Both the position numbers and the translations under genes were made by a program. Source: Eubacterium sp. MSJ-33 (GTDB lineage: Bacteria > Bacillota > Clostridia > Lachnospirales > Lachnospiraceae). From it: 64,000 bases of DNA. Under the pieces are notes generated by a model. The model saw only the letters and a program-made list of their open reading frames with translations, was not told where the DNA came from and searched no databases. The DNA is taken from contig NZ_CP076562.1 in the NCBI RefSeq assembly GCF_022174665.1, positions 126,001 through 190,000 on the forward strand, written 5' to 3'. Of this stretch, positions 7,852 to 16,545 are shown in pieces; the first letter of the stretch is position 1, and every line of letters begins with the position of its first letter.

Positions 7852-8796
7852 ATGGAAGTTACAGAAGTACGGGAAATAACACAGAAGATCATAACAGAAG
7901 CATCCGGAGTTGTGATTGGCAGTGAATCAGTGATAGAGAAAATGCTTGCCGCATTTTTAGCAGGAGGTCATGTATTACTGGAAGACCGTCCGGGAAGCGG
8001 TAAGACAACACTTGCAAAGACTTTGGCACGTCTTTTGGATGTGGAACAGAAACGGGTACAGTTCACACCGGATCTGATGCCGAGTGACATTACCGGATTG
8101 AATGTATACAGTCAGAAGGATGGAGAGTTTCATCTTGTAAAAGGCCCGGTTTTTACCAATATCTTACTGGCGGATGAGATAAACCGCGCGACTCCGAGAA
8201 CACAGTCGAGTCTGCTAGAGGCAATGGAGGAAAAACAGGTGACGATAGATGGACAGACGATGCCGCTTGCAGAACCTTTCCTTGTGATAGCAACTGAGAA
8301 CCCGATAGAGACAACCGGAACCTATCCGCTTCCGGAAGCGCAGGTGGATCGATTTATGATGAAACTGTCTATGGGAGAACTGGATGAGAAAGCAAAGCTT
8401 CGGGTGATGGAGACGTTTTTGGATGGAAGTATGCTGCAGGAATTACAGCCGGTCTGCACATCGGAACAGATTCTTGCTATGCGCGAAATGATAAAGACTG
8501 TGACGGTCAATCAATGTGTACGGGAGTATATAGTAGAGATTATCAGTAAAACAGGCAAAAATCAAAGTATCATGGCAGGGGTAAGTACGCGTGCTATGCT
8601 GGCCCTTGTGCGTGTTTTGCAGGCATTTGCAGCTATGCAGGGAAGAACCTATGTGATACCGGATGATGTCAAGGCGCTTGCTCCATGTGTTTTGGCACAC
8701 CGTCTTTTGACATATGGAAATGCAAAAGACAATGTGGAAAAATTACAGGAAATTATCAGTATGGTGGAAGTACCGGTGGAGGATTGGAAGCAGTGA
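7852..8796 (+). CDS. MoxR-family AAA+ ATPase
   Basis: This 314-aa ATPase carries Walker A (DRPGSGKTTLAKTL, about residue 45), Walker B (ILLADEINRA), the MoxR segment RTQSSLLEAMEEKQVT and a sensor stretch (VIATENPIE). MoxR proteins act as chaperones for VWA- or DUF58-partner proteins in membrane-linked assembly. The ATG at 7852 is chosen because GGGAGG precedes it; an ATG at 7840 is in frame but lies before that site. The stop overlaps the GTG start of the DUF58 gene, showing tight coupling in a MoxR-DUF58-membrane protein operon. Confidence 0.92.
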   Translation: MEVTEVREITQKIITEASGVVIGSESVIEKMLAAFLAGGHVLLEDRPGSGKTTLAKTLARLLDVEQKRVQFTPDLMPSDITGLNVYSQKDGEFHLVKGPVFTNILLADEINRATPRTQSSLLEAMEEKQVTIDGQTMPLAEPFLVIATENPIETTGTYPLPEAQVDRFMMKLSMGELDEKAKLRVMETFLDGSMLQELQPVCTSEQILAMREMIKTVTVNQCVREYIVEIISKTGKNQSIMAGVSTRAMLALVRVLQAFAAMQGRTYVIPDDVKALAPCVLAHRLLTYGNAKDNVEKLQEIISMVEVPVEDWKQ

Positions 8797-9914
8797 GTCT
8801 GATTGTAGCACTTGTGATTGCGAGTCTTGTATATATATTGCAGAAACATTTGTATGCGGTATGGTGGAATCGGAATCTGGATGTGACAATTTCATTTGCG
8901 GACCCGTATGTGCGGGAAGGGGAAAAAAGTGCATTGAAGGAAGTAATCTATAATGGGAAAATTCTTCCATTGCCGGTGTTCCATGTCAAGTTCTCGGCAG
9001 ATCGTTCATTTCAGTTTGAAGATACAGAGAATACGGTTGTGACGGATAGTTATTACAGAAACGATGTGTTTTCTGTGCTTGGTTATCGAAAGATCACAAG
9101 AACGCTGCCGTTTCAGACATCAAAGCGTGGATTGTACGGGATTCCGAATTTGAATGTAATCGCACGTGATTTTTTCATGACAACGAATTTTGCGTACAGT
9201 AAAAGTGGCAATGCATGGATATATGTGCTTCCGGAACGGGTTTATACGCCGGAACTGTCGATGTTTTGCACGCATCTTCTTGGGGAACTTGAAACCCGTA
9301 GAAACCGTATGGAAGATCCCTACACATTTCGTGGAATCCGGGAGTATGCGTATGGCGATACGATAGGGAAGGTCAACTGGAAAGCGACAGCAAGAACGGC
9401 ACAGCTTATGGTTAATATGTATGGATATACATCGGAACAGCGTGTGCGGATTCTGCTTAATCTGGAGACGAATATGATGGGAAAAACGGAGAATCTTCAG
9501 GAGATGAGTATCCGTATGGCGGGAACTGTGGCTGAGTATTTTTTGAAAAATAAAGTTTCTGTTGAGATCCTGTCGAACGGTATCGACCAGACAACGGGCG
9601 ATTGTGAACGTGTGGAAGCAGGGATGTCTATGGAACATGGAGTTACGATAGATAAATATCTGGCTCGAATTATGGGAAATGCAGGAATAGATCGTTTTAT
9701 GAACATTGTAAATGATGAGCTTTCGCATATGGAGGAGACAGTGACTTATGTGGTTATCTCGCCATACTATAAGGATGATCTGCTTGTAAAGCTGGATTAT
9801 ATGCAGAAAAATCATATGGCAGTGCAGATGCTGGTGCCTTACTATGATATTCAGGATAAAGAAAACTGGAGAAATTACATGCATGGGGTGGAGGTGAAGT
9901 GGAATGAAGTATAA
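8793..9914 (+). CDS. DUF58-domain protein, MoxR partner
   Basis: This 373-aa protein starts at a GTG overlapping the moxR stop, with GGAGGA nine bases upstream. It has an N-terminal membrane helix (SLIVALVIASLVYIL), a beta-rich region, and a DUF58 core (TFRGIREYAYGDTIGKVNWK then ARTAQLMVNMY, around residues 175-210) whose R-Y-x-x-GD...W-x-x-x-A-R pattern is diagnostic. DUF58 proteins resemble VWA folds and are recruited by MoxR ATPases, with roles proposed in envelope or exopolysaccharide assembly. It overlaps the next gene by 11 nt. Confidence 0.88.
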   Translation: MSLIVALVIASLVYILQKHLYAVWWNRNLDVTISFADPYVREGEKSALKEVIYNGKILPLPVFHVKFSADRSFQFEDTENTVVTDSYYRNDVFSVLGYRKITRTLPFQTSKRGLYGIPNLNVIARDFFMTTNFAYSKSGNAWIYVLPERVYTPELSMFCTHLLGELETRRNRMEDPYTFRGIREYAYGDTIGKVNWKATARTAQLMVNMYGYTSEQRVRILLNLETNMMGKTENLQEMSIRMAGTVAEYFLKNKVSVEILSNGIDQTTGDCERVEAGMSMEHGVTIDKYLARIMGNAGIDRFMNIVNDELSHMEETVTYVVISPYYKDDLLVKLDYMQKNHMAVQMLVPYYDIQDKENWRNYMHGVEVKWNEV

Positions 9915-11133
9915 ACTGCTGCAGATAACAACGCTGCTTCATCTTCTCTATGAATGGACTTGCTGTAGTCTGGCATTTGCATTTGTGGAAGTGGTATTTA
10001 CAAAGCAGGCACCGCACTTTTACCTGATTCCGGTTACGGGAGTTTGGTTCGTGATATCGTATATTCTGCGAGCAAAAGCGGGAAATTACCTGGTGTTGCT
10101 TGTGGGGCATTTACTGATGCGGCTTCCGATTTATCTGCTGCCGATCTCAAGAGAACTGCAATGGGTATATTTTATCATTCCGTGTTATCTTTTCTTTGCA
10201 TCTATATCAGGCGTACGAAAAAAGACAAATGAGAGTGGGTATAGCGGGGAAAATGAATTACCGTGGCATTCATTTTTATTTTGCCTGGCTGCGTATCTGG
10301 TCGGCGGGCATCTGGAGCAGCCGGGATTGCAGATCTATGCATATATTACAACGCTTGTTTTGCTGCTGCTGTATCTGGCAATTGTATACACAGACGGAAT
10401 GGAGCATTATCTGGACGCTGCGGGCCATGTATCAAAGATGCCGCTGCGGCAGATACTGTCCGTGAATACGATTATGGTCGGCGCTATTATCATAGTTTTA
10501 ATACTTGGGTTAGGCCTTGGAGAATTGCTGGGATTTCAGAAGCTGGTTGCTTTGGTATGGGATGCGATGCTTGCGGTCATACGGATCGTAGCGATGATAT
10601 TTGGTGCAATTTTTGAGTTTATTGGACGCTGGTTTAAGAACGGAGATCCGGGTGCAAGTGATTATGATGAGAATGCAGATGGAAATATGCCGGAGCGTAT
10701 GCATTCAATCGGTCAGATGCTGATGCCGGTATTATATGTGTGCCTGATTGCGATTGGAATATATCTGTTATATAAAATTCTCGCAAGACTGGTTCGTTTT
10801 CTTATGACGAAACGTGTGATATCGTCGGATCAGATAGAATTGGTGCCGGCACAAAAAACAGACGAGGAGAAAAAACAGCGTAAAAAGAAGGACCGTCTTA
10901 TCATGTCGCGCGATTGGCGGGCAAGAAAATATTATAAGGATTATATTGAGAGGTATCGTTATGACATTACGCTGAAACAGACGGAGACAAGCCGTGAAAT
11001 TCAGGATGAATTGCAAAGGAAAGATCTGACGGATGTAACAGAACTTACGGCTTGTTATGAAGAAATACGGTATGGAAATTCGGACGTAGACCGTGCAATG
11101 CTTCAGAAGATACGCCGGTTGGCAGGAAAGTAG
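9904..11133 (+). CDS. Polytopic membrane protein with DUF4129-like tail
   Basis: The 409-aa protein has about eight membrane helices in its first 320 residues and a basic cytoplasmic C-terminus. The end (TSREIQDEL... then ACYEEIRYGNSDVDRAMLQ) resembles DUF4129 tails found in membrane transglutaminase partners of MoxR/DUF58 operons, although no transglutaminase domain is present here. GGAGGTG precedes the ATG and the gene overlaps the DUF58 gene by 11 nt. It is probably the membrane partner on which the MoxR/DUF58 pair acts; its substrate cannot be read from the sequence. Confidence 0.7.
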   Translation: MKYKLLQITTLLHLLYEWTCCSLAFAFVEVVFTKQAPHFYLIPVTGVWFVISYILRAKAGNYLVLLVGHLLMRLPIYLLPISRELQWVYFIIPCYLFFASISGVRKKTNESGYSGENELPWHSFLFCLAAYLVGGHLEQPGLQIYAYITTLVLLLLYLAIVYTDGMEHYLDAAGHVSKMPLRQILSVNTIMVGAIIIVLILGLGLGELLGFQKLVALVWDAMLAVIRIVAMIFGAIFEFIGRWFKNGDPGASDYDENADGNMPERMHSIGQMLMPVLYVCLIAIGIYLLYKILARLVRFLMTKRVISSDQIELVPAQKTDEEKKQRKKKDRLIMSRDWRARKYYKDYIERYRYDITLKQTETSREIQDELQRKDLTDVTELTACYEEIRYGNSDVDRAMLQKIRRLAGK

Positions 11134-11171
11134 GAAAAGACGGATTTTAGCATATTGTGGTACAAAATGGA

Positions 11172-11200
11172 TTGAATAATCAGAGTGCTTATGCTAAAAT
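11172..11200 (+). promoter_or_regulatory. Promoter of glgA
   Basis: TTGAAT (11172-11177), a 17-bp spacer ending in TGC, then TAAAAT (11195-11200). The TGC-TAAAAT extended -10 is the same as at the moxR promoter. It is 54 bases before the glgA start. Confidence 0.72.
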
Positions 11201-11253
11201 TAAAATAACTTTGTTACGAGACTTTTAGGGTCGGATATGGGAGGACAAAAAAC

Positions 11254-12693
11254 ATGAAGAAAGTGGCTTATATTGCATCGGAGTGTGTACCGTTTATCAA
11301 GACTGGAGGGCTTGCAGACGTTGTTGGTACACTGCCGAGAATTTTTGATAAAAAGGAGTATGACGTGCGTGTCATCATTCCGAATTACATGTGTCTGCCG
11401 GCAAAATTCAAGGAGAAGATGCGTTATCTGACACATTTTCATATGGATATTGGCTGGAAGCAGCAGTATGTCGGGGTTATGTATCTGGAATATGAAGGGG
11501 TTCCGGTATACTTTATTGACAATGAGTATTATTTCAATGGATTCAACATTTACAGTGATGATATGAAATGGGATATTGAAAAGTTCTGCTATTTCAGCAA
11601 GGCAGCACTTTCTATCCTGCCAAGTATCGGATTCCAGCCGGATATTGTACATTGCCATGACTGGCAGGCTGGACTGGTTCCGGTATACTTGAAGACATTA
11701 TTTGCAGATAATCCATTTTACAGTGGCATGAAGTCAATTATGACGATCCACAATCTGCAGTTCCAGGGAAGATGGGATATCAAGACAGTCCAGGAGTATT
11801 CCGGACTTCCGGATTATCTGTTTACACCGGACAAGCTAGAGATCGATAAGGATGCAAGTATGCTGAAAGGTGGTCTTGTTTATGCAGATAAGATCACAAC
11901 GGTATCGAATACTTACGCACAGGAGATTCAGACGGCTTACTATGGTGAGGGATTAGATGGCTTGCTCCGCGCGAGAAACCAGAGCCTGTGGGGTATCGTA
12001 AACGGTATCGACTACAAGGATTATGATCCGGCTACGGATAAGAAAATCTACAAGAATTATACATTGAAGAACTTCCGCAAGAACAAGGTGGCAAATAAGC
12101 TTGCATTGCAGAAGGAACTCGGACTTCCGGAAGATAAGAACGCTTACATGATTGGTATTATTTCCAGACTGACAGACCAGAAGGGCTTAGATCTGGTTGA
12201 CCGTGTCATGAACGACATCTGTACCGATGGTACACAGTTTGTCGTGCTTGGTACCGGCGAGCGCCGCTATGAAGATATGTTCCGTTATTATCAGGGCATC
12301 CATCCGGCAAAGGTATCTGCAAATATTTATTACTCAGATGAACTGTCACACAAGATGTATGCAGCGTGTGATGCGATGTTAGTACCATCCCGTTTTGAAC
12401 CGTGTGGACTGACACAGCTTATGGCACTTCGTTATGGTACATTGCCAATCGTAAGAGAGACGGGCGGACTTAAAGATACGGTTATTCCATACAATGAATT
12501 TGAGGGAAGCGGAACCGGATTTTCGTTCGCAAACTATAATGCACATGAGTTACTGAACACGATCAACTACTCAAAGCAGGTATTCTTCGACAAGAAGGAT
12601 GCATGGGAGAGTATGCAGGAATGCGCAATGCAGCAGAACTATAGCTGGTCTAATTCTGCAGAGATCTATCAGAGATTGTATGAGCAGGTGTAG
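11254..12693 (+). CDS. glgA: Glycogen synthase (ADP-glucose type, GT5)
   Basis: The 479-aa enzyme transfers glucose from ADP-glucose to alpha-1,4-glucan. The N-terminal GT5 domain opens with IASECVPFIKTGGLADV, the ADP-glucose-binding KTGGL motif. HCHDWQAGLVPVYL and the C-terminal GT-B motif PSRFEPCGLTQL...RETGGLKDTV are present. The length is normal for the family. A GGGAGG site and a good promoter precede it, and it appears monocistronic; no glgC/glgD neighbours are seen, so the rest of glycogen synthesis is encoded elsewhere. Confidence 0.96.
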   Translation: MKKVAYIASECVPFIKTGGLADVVGTLPRIFDKKEYDVRVIIPNYMCLPAKFKEKMRYLTHFHMDIGWKQQYVGVMYLEYEGVPVYFIDNEYYFNGFNIYSDDMKWDIEKFCYFSKAALSILPSIGFQPDIVHCHDWQAGLVPVYLKTLFADNPFYSGMKSIMTIHNLQFQGRWDIKTVQEYSGLPDYLFTPDKLEIDKDASMLKGGLVYADKITTVSNTYAQEIQTAYYGEGLDGLLRARNQSLWGIVNGIDYKDYDPATDKKIYKNYTLKNFRKNKVANKLALQKELGLPEDKNAYMIGIISRLTDQKGLDLVDRVMNDICTDGTQFVVLGTGERRYEDMFRYYQGIHPAKVSANIYYSDELSHKMYAACDAMLVPSRFEPCGLTQLMALRYGTLPIVRETGGLKDTVIPYNEFEGSGTGFSFANYNAHELLNTINYSKQVFFDKKDAWESMQECAMQQNYSWSNSAEIYQRLYEQV

Positions 12694-12738
12694 GAAGAAT
12701 TATATAATGGAGCACACATGTGATGGAGTGAGTTACAT

Positions 12739-12921
12739 GTGACGAAAGACGGTGTGAAGTTGTACGTATCGGAAGATTCTGCTCTGATGCCACAGGTTGT
12801 GAGAACCTCATGCAGCCATAAAGATGTGTTCCTTGTTGACCTTGACAGACTATTTGGCAATTCCGGATGTATCATCATGGCTTCAGGGCAGGGAAAGATA
12901 TATATGGAGAACGTGTTATGA
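12739..12921 (+). CDS. Small hypothetical protein (60 aa)
   Basis: A GTG start with GGAG ten bases upstream gives a 60-residue peptide containing the run CSHKDVFLVDLDRLF and ending IIMASGQGKIYMENVL. It has no signal peptide or membrane helix. The Cys-x-His and mixed strand pattern suggest a real small fold, but the family is not recognised. It lies 45 bases after glgA on the same strand and could be co-transcribed. It may also be a fragment of a larger gene. Confidence 0.4.
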   Translation: MTKDGVKLYVSEDSALMPQVVRTSCSHKDVFLVDLDRLFGNSGCIIMASGQGKIYMENVL

Positions 12922-12947
12922 TAAAACATCAGGGGCAGCTGATCTCT

Positions 12948-13159
12948 TTATCTGAAATATGTTGGATCAGCGCCGAACCAGGTCTGTATATCGTTCTCCT
13001 CTGTAGCATCTACTATCCATGCAACACCAAATACATATGTACTTACCTTTGTATTTCCAGTTATCACATACTGAACTCCATCACGCCCATGTTCTGTGCT
13101 GTATATTTAATTGTTTTTCCATCTATGCATATTTCTATATCTCCCAGTGGCGTGGTCAT
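12948..13159 (-). pseudogene. Frameshifted small conserved-looking ORF (~70 aa)
   Basis: Read on the minus strand, an ATG at 13159 after GGGAG opens MTTPLGDIEICIDGKTIKYTA. The frame then shifts by one base (near 13094) and continues as EHGRDGVQYVITGNTKVSTY, then VFGVAWIVDATEENDIQTWF and GADPTYFR, to a TAA at 12948. Span and codon count fit a 70-aa protein with a single-base deletion. The two parts join into one sensible alternating beta-strand sequence. It could be a real pseudogene or a sequencing error. Confidence 0.5.
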
Positions 13160-13212
13160 TCAATTCTCCCATATCTAACATTTAAGGTATCTATTTTCTG
13201 CTACTTTAATTA

Positions 13213-14295
13213 CTAGCGAATCGTATCTTCGCCTTTTAATTGTTTTTTATTTGCATACATGGCTGCATCTGCAATAGAACATATATGTTCAAAATCCTCG
13301 TCTGCATCCGGCGTGGCAAAACCAATGGCGCAGCAATAAAGAGTCTTAGAAAGCTCCCTCCGTATATGATCGATTAGAACAGGGACATCATCTTTTGAAA
13401 CCCGTGAACATAAGATCATAAACTCATCACCACCGGTTCGATACAGGTGGCATCCCCTCGGCAGTATATTTTGAATGCACGCTACAATCGTACACAAAGC
13501 CGTATCCCCGGCCGCATGGCCATTCTCGTCATTGAGCCTCTTCAGATCATTTAAATCAATGGAAATTACCGCTGTCAGACATTTGCTCTCCATCAAATGA
13601 TCCGCATCCAGATAAAAATACCGACGGTTGAGCGCACGCGTAAGTGGATCCCGCTTGAACTGCTGTGTCGTCAAATACATATAATAAAATGCAATACTCA
13701 CAGCTCCCGTGGTATTGATGAGTCCGTCATAATGGAAAAACGCCTCCAGAATGACAGCTATCGTGTTCGTCACCGCAATGAAAATTGCGATCAGCGATTC
13801 GTATGTATGCTCCGTCTTATATAACTTATTAGTCAGGATAACCAACAGAATTAAATAAAAACCGGAGGCAGCAAATGCCGAATATCCAAGTGGCCCCCGC
13901 ACAAATTCATTCTTATCCGAGTAGGAAAAACAAACACCTGAAAATAACGCAGTGGAAGCGATCAACGTATTCAGAATTCCCGGAAGCGCAATAAATTTCT
14001 TAAACTTTTGCGACACTCTGTTACCACAGGAAAGAATGATCACAAAGCATATATTGATTGGTCTAAGCGCATACCCAATAATAGATACTGCCACACGCAG
14101 CATTGTCGGATACGGAAGTGTCGCACACCAGTATTCTATACTGTCAACGATAACCAGACACAGTACTGAGCTTATCGCAATGGAAAACAACCGAATTACC
14201 TTTCTCTGAAATACAGGATTTACATTGACAAAAATCAACATAAAAAAGGATATTAAGATCGTCGAAAAATTCAACTGTAAAAAATAATGAAACAT
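13213..14295 (-). CDS. Membrane diguanylate cyclase (GGDEF)
   Basis: This 360-aa protein has about seven hydrophobic segments in residues 1-200, a 7TM-type sensor region, followed by a GGDEF domain. DPLTRALNRRYFYLD opens the domain, and the signature GGDEF is intact at about residues 288-292. DLNDLKRLNDENGHAAGD carries the metal and substrate residues. It should make cyclic di-GMP from two GTP at the membrane. No RxxD inhibitory site is obvious upstream of GGDEF. It stands alone between a degenerate ORF and structured intergenic DNA. Confidence 0.9.
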   Translation of the reverse strand: MFHYFLQLNFSTILISFFMLIFVNVNPVFQRKVIRLFSIAISSVLCLVIVDSIEYWCATLPYPTMLRVAVSIIGYALRPINICFVIILSCGNRVSQKFKKFIALPGILNTLIASTALFSGVCFSYSDKNEFVRGPLGYSAFAASGFYLILLVILTNKLYKTEHTYESLIAIFIAVTNTIAVILEAFFHYDGLINTTGAVSIAFYYMYLTTQQFKRDPLTRALNRRYFYLDADHLMESKCLTAVISIDLNDLKRLNDENGHAAGDTALCTIVACIQNILPRGCHLYRTGGDEFMILCSRVSKDDVPVLIDHIRRELSKTLYCCAIGFATPDADEDFEHICSIADAAMYANKKQLKGEDTIR

Positions 14296-14374
14296 AAACT
14301 CCTCCCCCCTATTCTATCTGTAAATATATAAATTACACATTATTATAACACAGAAAAGGGAGAATGTCTTTATA

Positions 14375-14405
14375 GGGACGTTCCTTTTGTCACAAAAAGT
14401 GTCCC
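14375..14405. repeat. GGGAC...GTCCC REP-like hairpin
   Basis: GGGAC-GTTCC-TTTTG-TCA-CAAAA-AGT-GTCCC folds as a nested palindrome. It resembles the GGGAC(G)GTTC-TTTTGTCAC repeats that occur many times in some Firmicutes genomes. It lies upstream of the GGDEF gene, outside any reading frame. Confidence 0.5.
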
Positions 14406-14449
14406 TCTGTCTTCGTTGTGGAACACTGAACGTGATACAATTTAAGCAT

Positions 14450-14501
14450 ATTTTCCCTAGAGGTGTTCAAAGGGGGGGCATTTGAACACTCCTAGGAAAA
14501 T
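14450..14501. repeat. Long imperfect inverted repeat (21-22 bp arms)
   Basis: The arm at 14450-14471 (ATTTTCCCTAG then AGGTGTTCAAA) is nearly the reverse complement of 14481-14501, with one bulge and one mismatch. The loop contains a run of seven G. The region between the GGDEF gene and the 64-aa ORF (14296-14560) holds this, the REP-like hairpin, and no gene that I can see. Confidence 0.55.
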
Positions 14502-14521
14502 GGCATTTACAGGCACAAAAG

Positions 14522-14559
14522 AAGGCAGGCAGTCTCGTTATAAGACCACCTGCCTGTTT
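14522..14559 (-). terminator. Terminator of the 64-aa ORF
   Basis: On the minus strand, AGGCAGG pairs with CCTGCCT across an imperfect loop directly after the stop codon, followed by TCTTTTGT. The hairpin is GC-rich but its U-tract is short. Confidence 0.55.
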
Positions 14560-14560
14560 A

Positions 14561-14755
14561 TTACTTGTCCTTGGACTTTCGTGCTTTCTCTGCGAAGGCT
14601 GCCTCGTCAATAATCTCTTCCGGTTCAATCCCGGCTTTTAACTTCTCAATCTCATCTACCGTAAGTCCAGACATCAGGGCCACTTCATCTACCGAAATAT
14701 CTACCTTCAACATACGTGTCGCAAGGTCATACTTCGCCTTAGTCGTCTTATTCAT
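14561..14755 (-). CDS. Small HTH-like protein (64 aa)
   Basis: The 64-residue soluble protein has a helix-turn-helix-like centre (ISVDEVALMSGLTVDEIEKLK) and an acidic then basic tail (EEIIDEAAFAEKARKSKDK). The pattern resembles short C-terminal tails of Rpn-type or transposase-associated proteins, but a standalone function is not known. GGGAG lies upstream of the ATG. Its own terminator supports a real gene. Confidence 0.6.
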   Translation of the reverse strand: MNKTTKAKYDLATRMLKVDISVDEVALMSGLTVDEIEKLKAGIEPEEIIDEAAFAEKARKSKDK

Positions 14756-14831
14756 AAGGTTTAACTCCCTTCAAAAAATATTCTATATGTACAACTCACA
14801 TATATGAAAAACTTTTGCATTTACGTATTTA

Positions 14832-16211
14832 TTATAGTTTTTCTAAGTATGCTTCATTGATGGCGAGCACCTGTTTCATCGCTTCTTCTCCCGGTGCACC
14901 AATCGTATTTCGCTTGCTGACACAGGTCTTCAGGCTGATTGCATCGTAGATATCATCTTCAAATACCGGGCTGATTGCCTTATACTCATCGATTGCCATA
15001 TCAAGCAGGGACTTGTCATGCTCGATGCAGTAGAGTACAAGCTGACCGACAATACCATGTGCATCACGGAATGGAACGCCGTGATTAACCAGATAATCAG
15101 CCGCATCGGTAGCATTCGTAAATCCGTTCATGGCACTTTTCTCCATGACAGGTTTGTTTAATTTCATTGTGGAAATCATACCTGTGAACAAAGCGATACA
15201 TCCTTTGACGGTATCAATCGCATCGAAGGTAAGTTCCTTGTCCTCCTGCATATCCTTGTTATATGCAAGTGGAATGCCTTTCATCGTTGTGAGAATGGAG
15301 ATCAGCGCGCCATACACACGTCCGGTTTTACCACGGACAAGCTCGGCGATATCCGGGTTCTTCTTCTGCGGCATGATTGAACTTCCTGTGCTGTAAGCGT
15401 CATCTAATTCAACAAACTGGTACTCGTTGGAGTTCCAGATGATGATCTCCTCAGAAAAACGGGACAGATGCATCATAATCGTAGAGAATGCGGAAAGCAT
15501 CTCAATTACGTAGTCACGGTCGGATACGGAATCCATACTGTTTAAGGTTGGACCGGCAAAATCCAGAAGGCTGGCAGTCAGGTCACGATCTAACGGATAG
15601 GTTGTTCCTGCCAGTGCACCTGCACCAAGCGGACAATAGTTCATACGTGCATAGATATCTGTCAGTCTGCTGTAATCACGCTTGAACATCTCCATGTACG
15701 CACCAACATGGTGTGCAAAAGTAACAGGCTGTGCTTTCTGCAGATGTGTAAAGCCAGGCATATAGGTATCTACATTTTCCTTCATCAGTGTATGCAGTTC
15801 TTTCATGAGTGATACGAGCAGCTTTTTTACTTCGGTGATTTCATCGCGTACATACAGACGCATATCAAGTGCAACCTGATCATTTCTCGAACGTCCAGTG
15901 TGCAGCTTCTTGCCGACATCACCAATCCGGTCAATCAGATTCGCTTCAACGAAGCTGTGAATATCTTCATATTTGGAAGAAATCTCCAAAGTTCCATTTT
16001 CCACATCGGCAAGGATACCGTTTAATCCATCGATGATCTGGTCGCGTTCCGCATCTGTCAGGATGCCGCTTGCTGCAAGCATTGTCACATGTGCAATGCT
16101 GCCACGGATGTCCTGCTTGTAGAACTTCTGATCGAAACTGATCGATGCATTGAAATTATATACTAACTGGTCTGTCTCCTTTGTGAAACGACCGCCCCAT
16201 AACTGTGCCAT
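14832..16211 (-). CDS. argH: Argininosuccinate lyase
   Basis: This 459-aa enzyme splits argininosuccinate into arginine and fumarate, the last step of arginine synthesis. [14 protein letters not shown] at the start, the [13 protein letters not shown] motif and the superfamily signature [12 protein letters not shown] with its catalytic serine loop are all present. The length is typical. It is divergent from the following operon and has no argG next to it. No other arginine genes are in the window. Confidence 0.97.
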   Translation of the reverse strand: MAQLWGGRFTKETDQLVYNFNASISFDQKFYKQDIRGSIAHVTMLAASGILTDAERDQIIDGLNGILADVENGTLEISSKYEDIHSFVEANLIDRIGDVGKKLHTGRSRNDQVALDMRLYVRDEITEVKKLLVSLMKELHTLMKENVDTYMPGFTHLQKAQPVTFAHHVGAYMEMFKRDYSRLTDIYARMNYCPLGAGALAGTTYPLDRDLTASLLDFAGPTLNSMDSVSDRDYVIEMLSAFSTIMMHLSRFSEEIIIWNSNEYQFVELDDAYSTGSSIMPQKKNPDIAELVRGKTGRVYGALISILTTMKGIPLAYNKDMQEDKELTFDAIDTVKGCIALFTGMISTMKLNKPVMEKSAMNGFTNATDAADYLVNHGVPFRDAHGIVGQLVLYCIEHDKSLLDMAIDEYKAISPVFEDDIYDAISLKTCVSKRNTIGAPGEEAMKQVLAINEAYLEKL

Positions 16212-16368
16212 AATCTACCTCGCTTTATCTATTTTATTTCACGAATACTATACAACAAATCCCAAGAACCGACAAGACAAACGAGAAAAAAGGTTGCGAT
16301 TTATACTTAGATAATTTAATATAATATAAATATATTAATATGACCTGTATGTAAAAAAGGAGATAAAG

Positions 16369-16545
16369 ATGAACACAATTCTTGCAAATATAATCGCAAC
16401 CGGCGACAGTGGTAAACCTTTGCTGGTCGCAATCTGCCTGATCGTATCCATTGTATTGATGGTGGTATTGATTATGGTGGGAAAGAGTGGAAAAAATGAA
16501 GAAGATGAAGAAGATGAAGAAGACGATGATAGGAGCAGACGTTAG
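16369..16545 (+). CDS. 58-aa single-pass microprotein with acidic tail
   Basis: An ATG with AAAAGGAG eight bases upstream encodes a short N-terminus (MNTILANIIATGDSGK), one strong membrane helix (PLLVAICLIVSIVLMVVLIMV), then KSGK and a run of Glu/Asp ending DDDRSRR. The ATGDSG-helix-K order is reminiscent of a sortase sorting signal, but the acidic tail and lack of LPxTG argue against one. Its TAG is immediately followed by the ATG of the transglutaminase gene, so the two are certainly co-transcribed. Function unknown. Confidence 0.7.
   Translation: MNTILANIIATGDSGKPLLVAICLIVSIVLMVVLIMVGKSGKNEEDEEDEEDDDRSRR

Noticed and set aside
9120..9884. 254-aa open frame on the minus strand
   Set aside because: It is antisense to the DUF58 gene, is very rich in His/Ile/Arg as mirrored codons are, and has no ribosome site.
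16490..16535. GAAGATGAAGAAGAT-like microsatellite
   Set aside because: It is the codon run for the Glu/Asp tail of the 58-aa microprotein, not an independent repeat.
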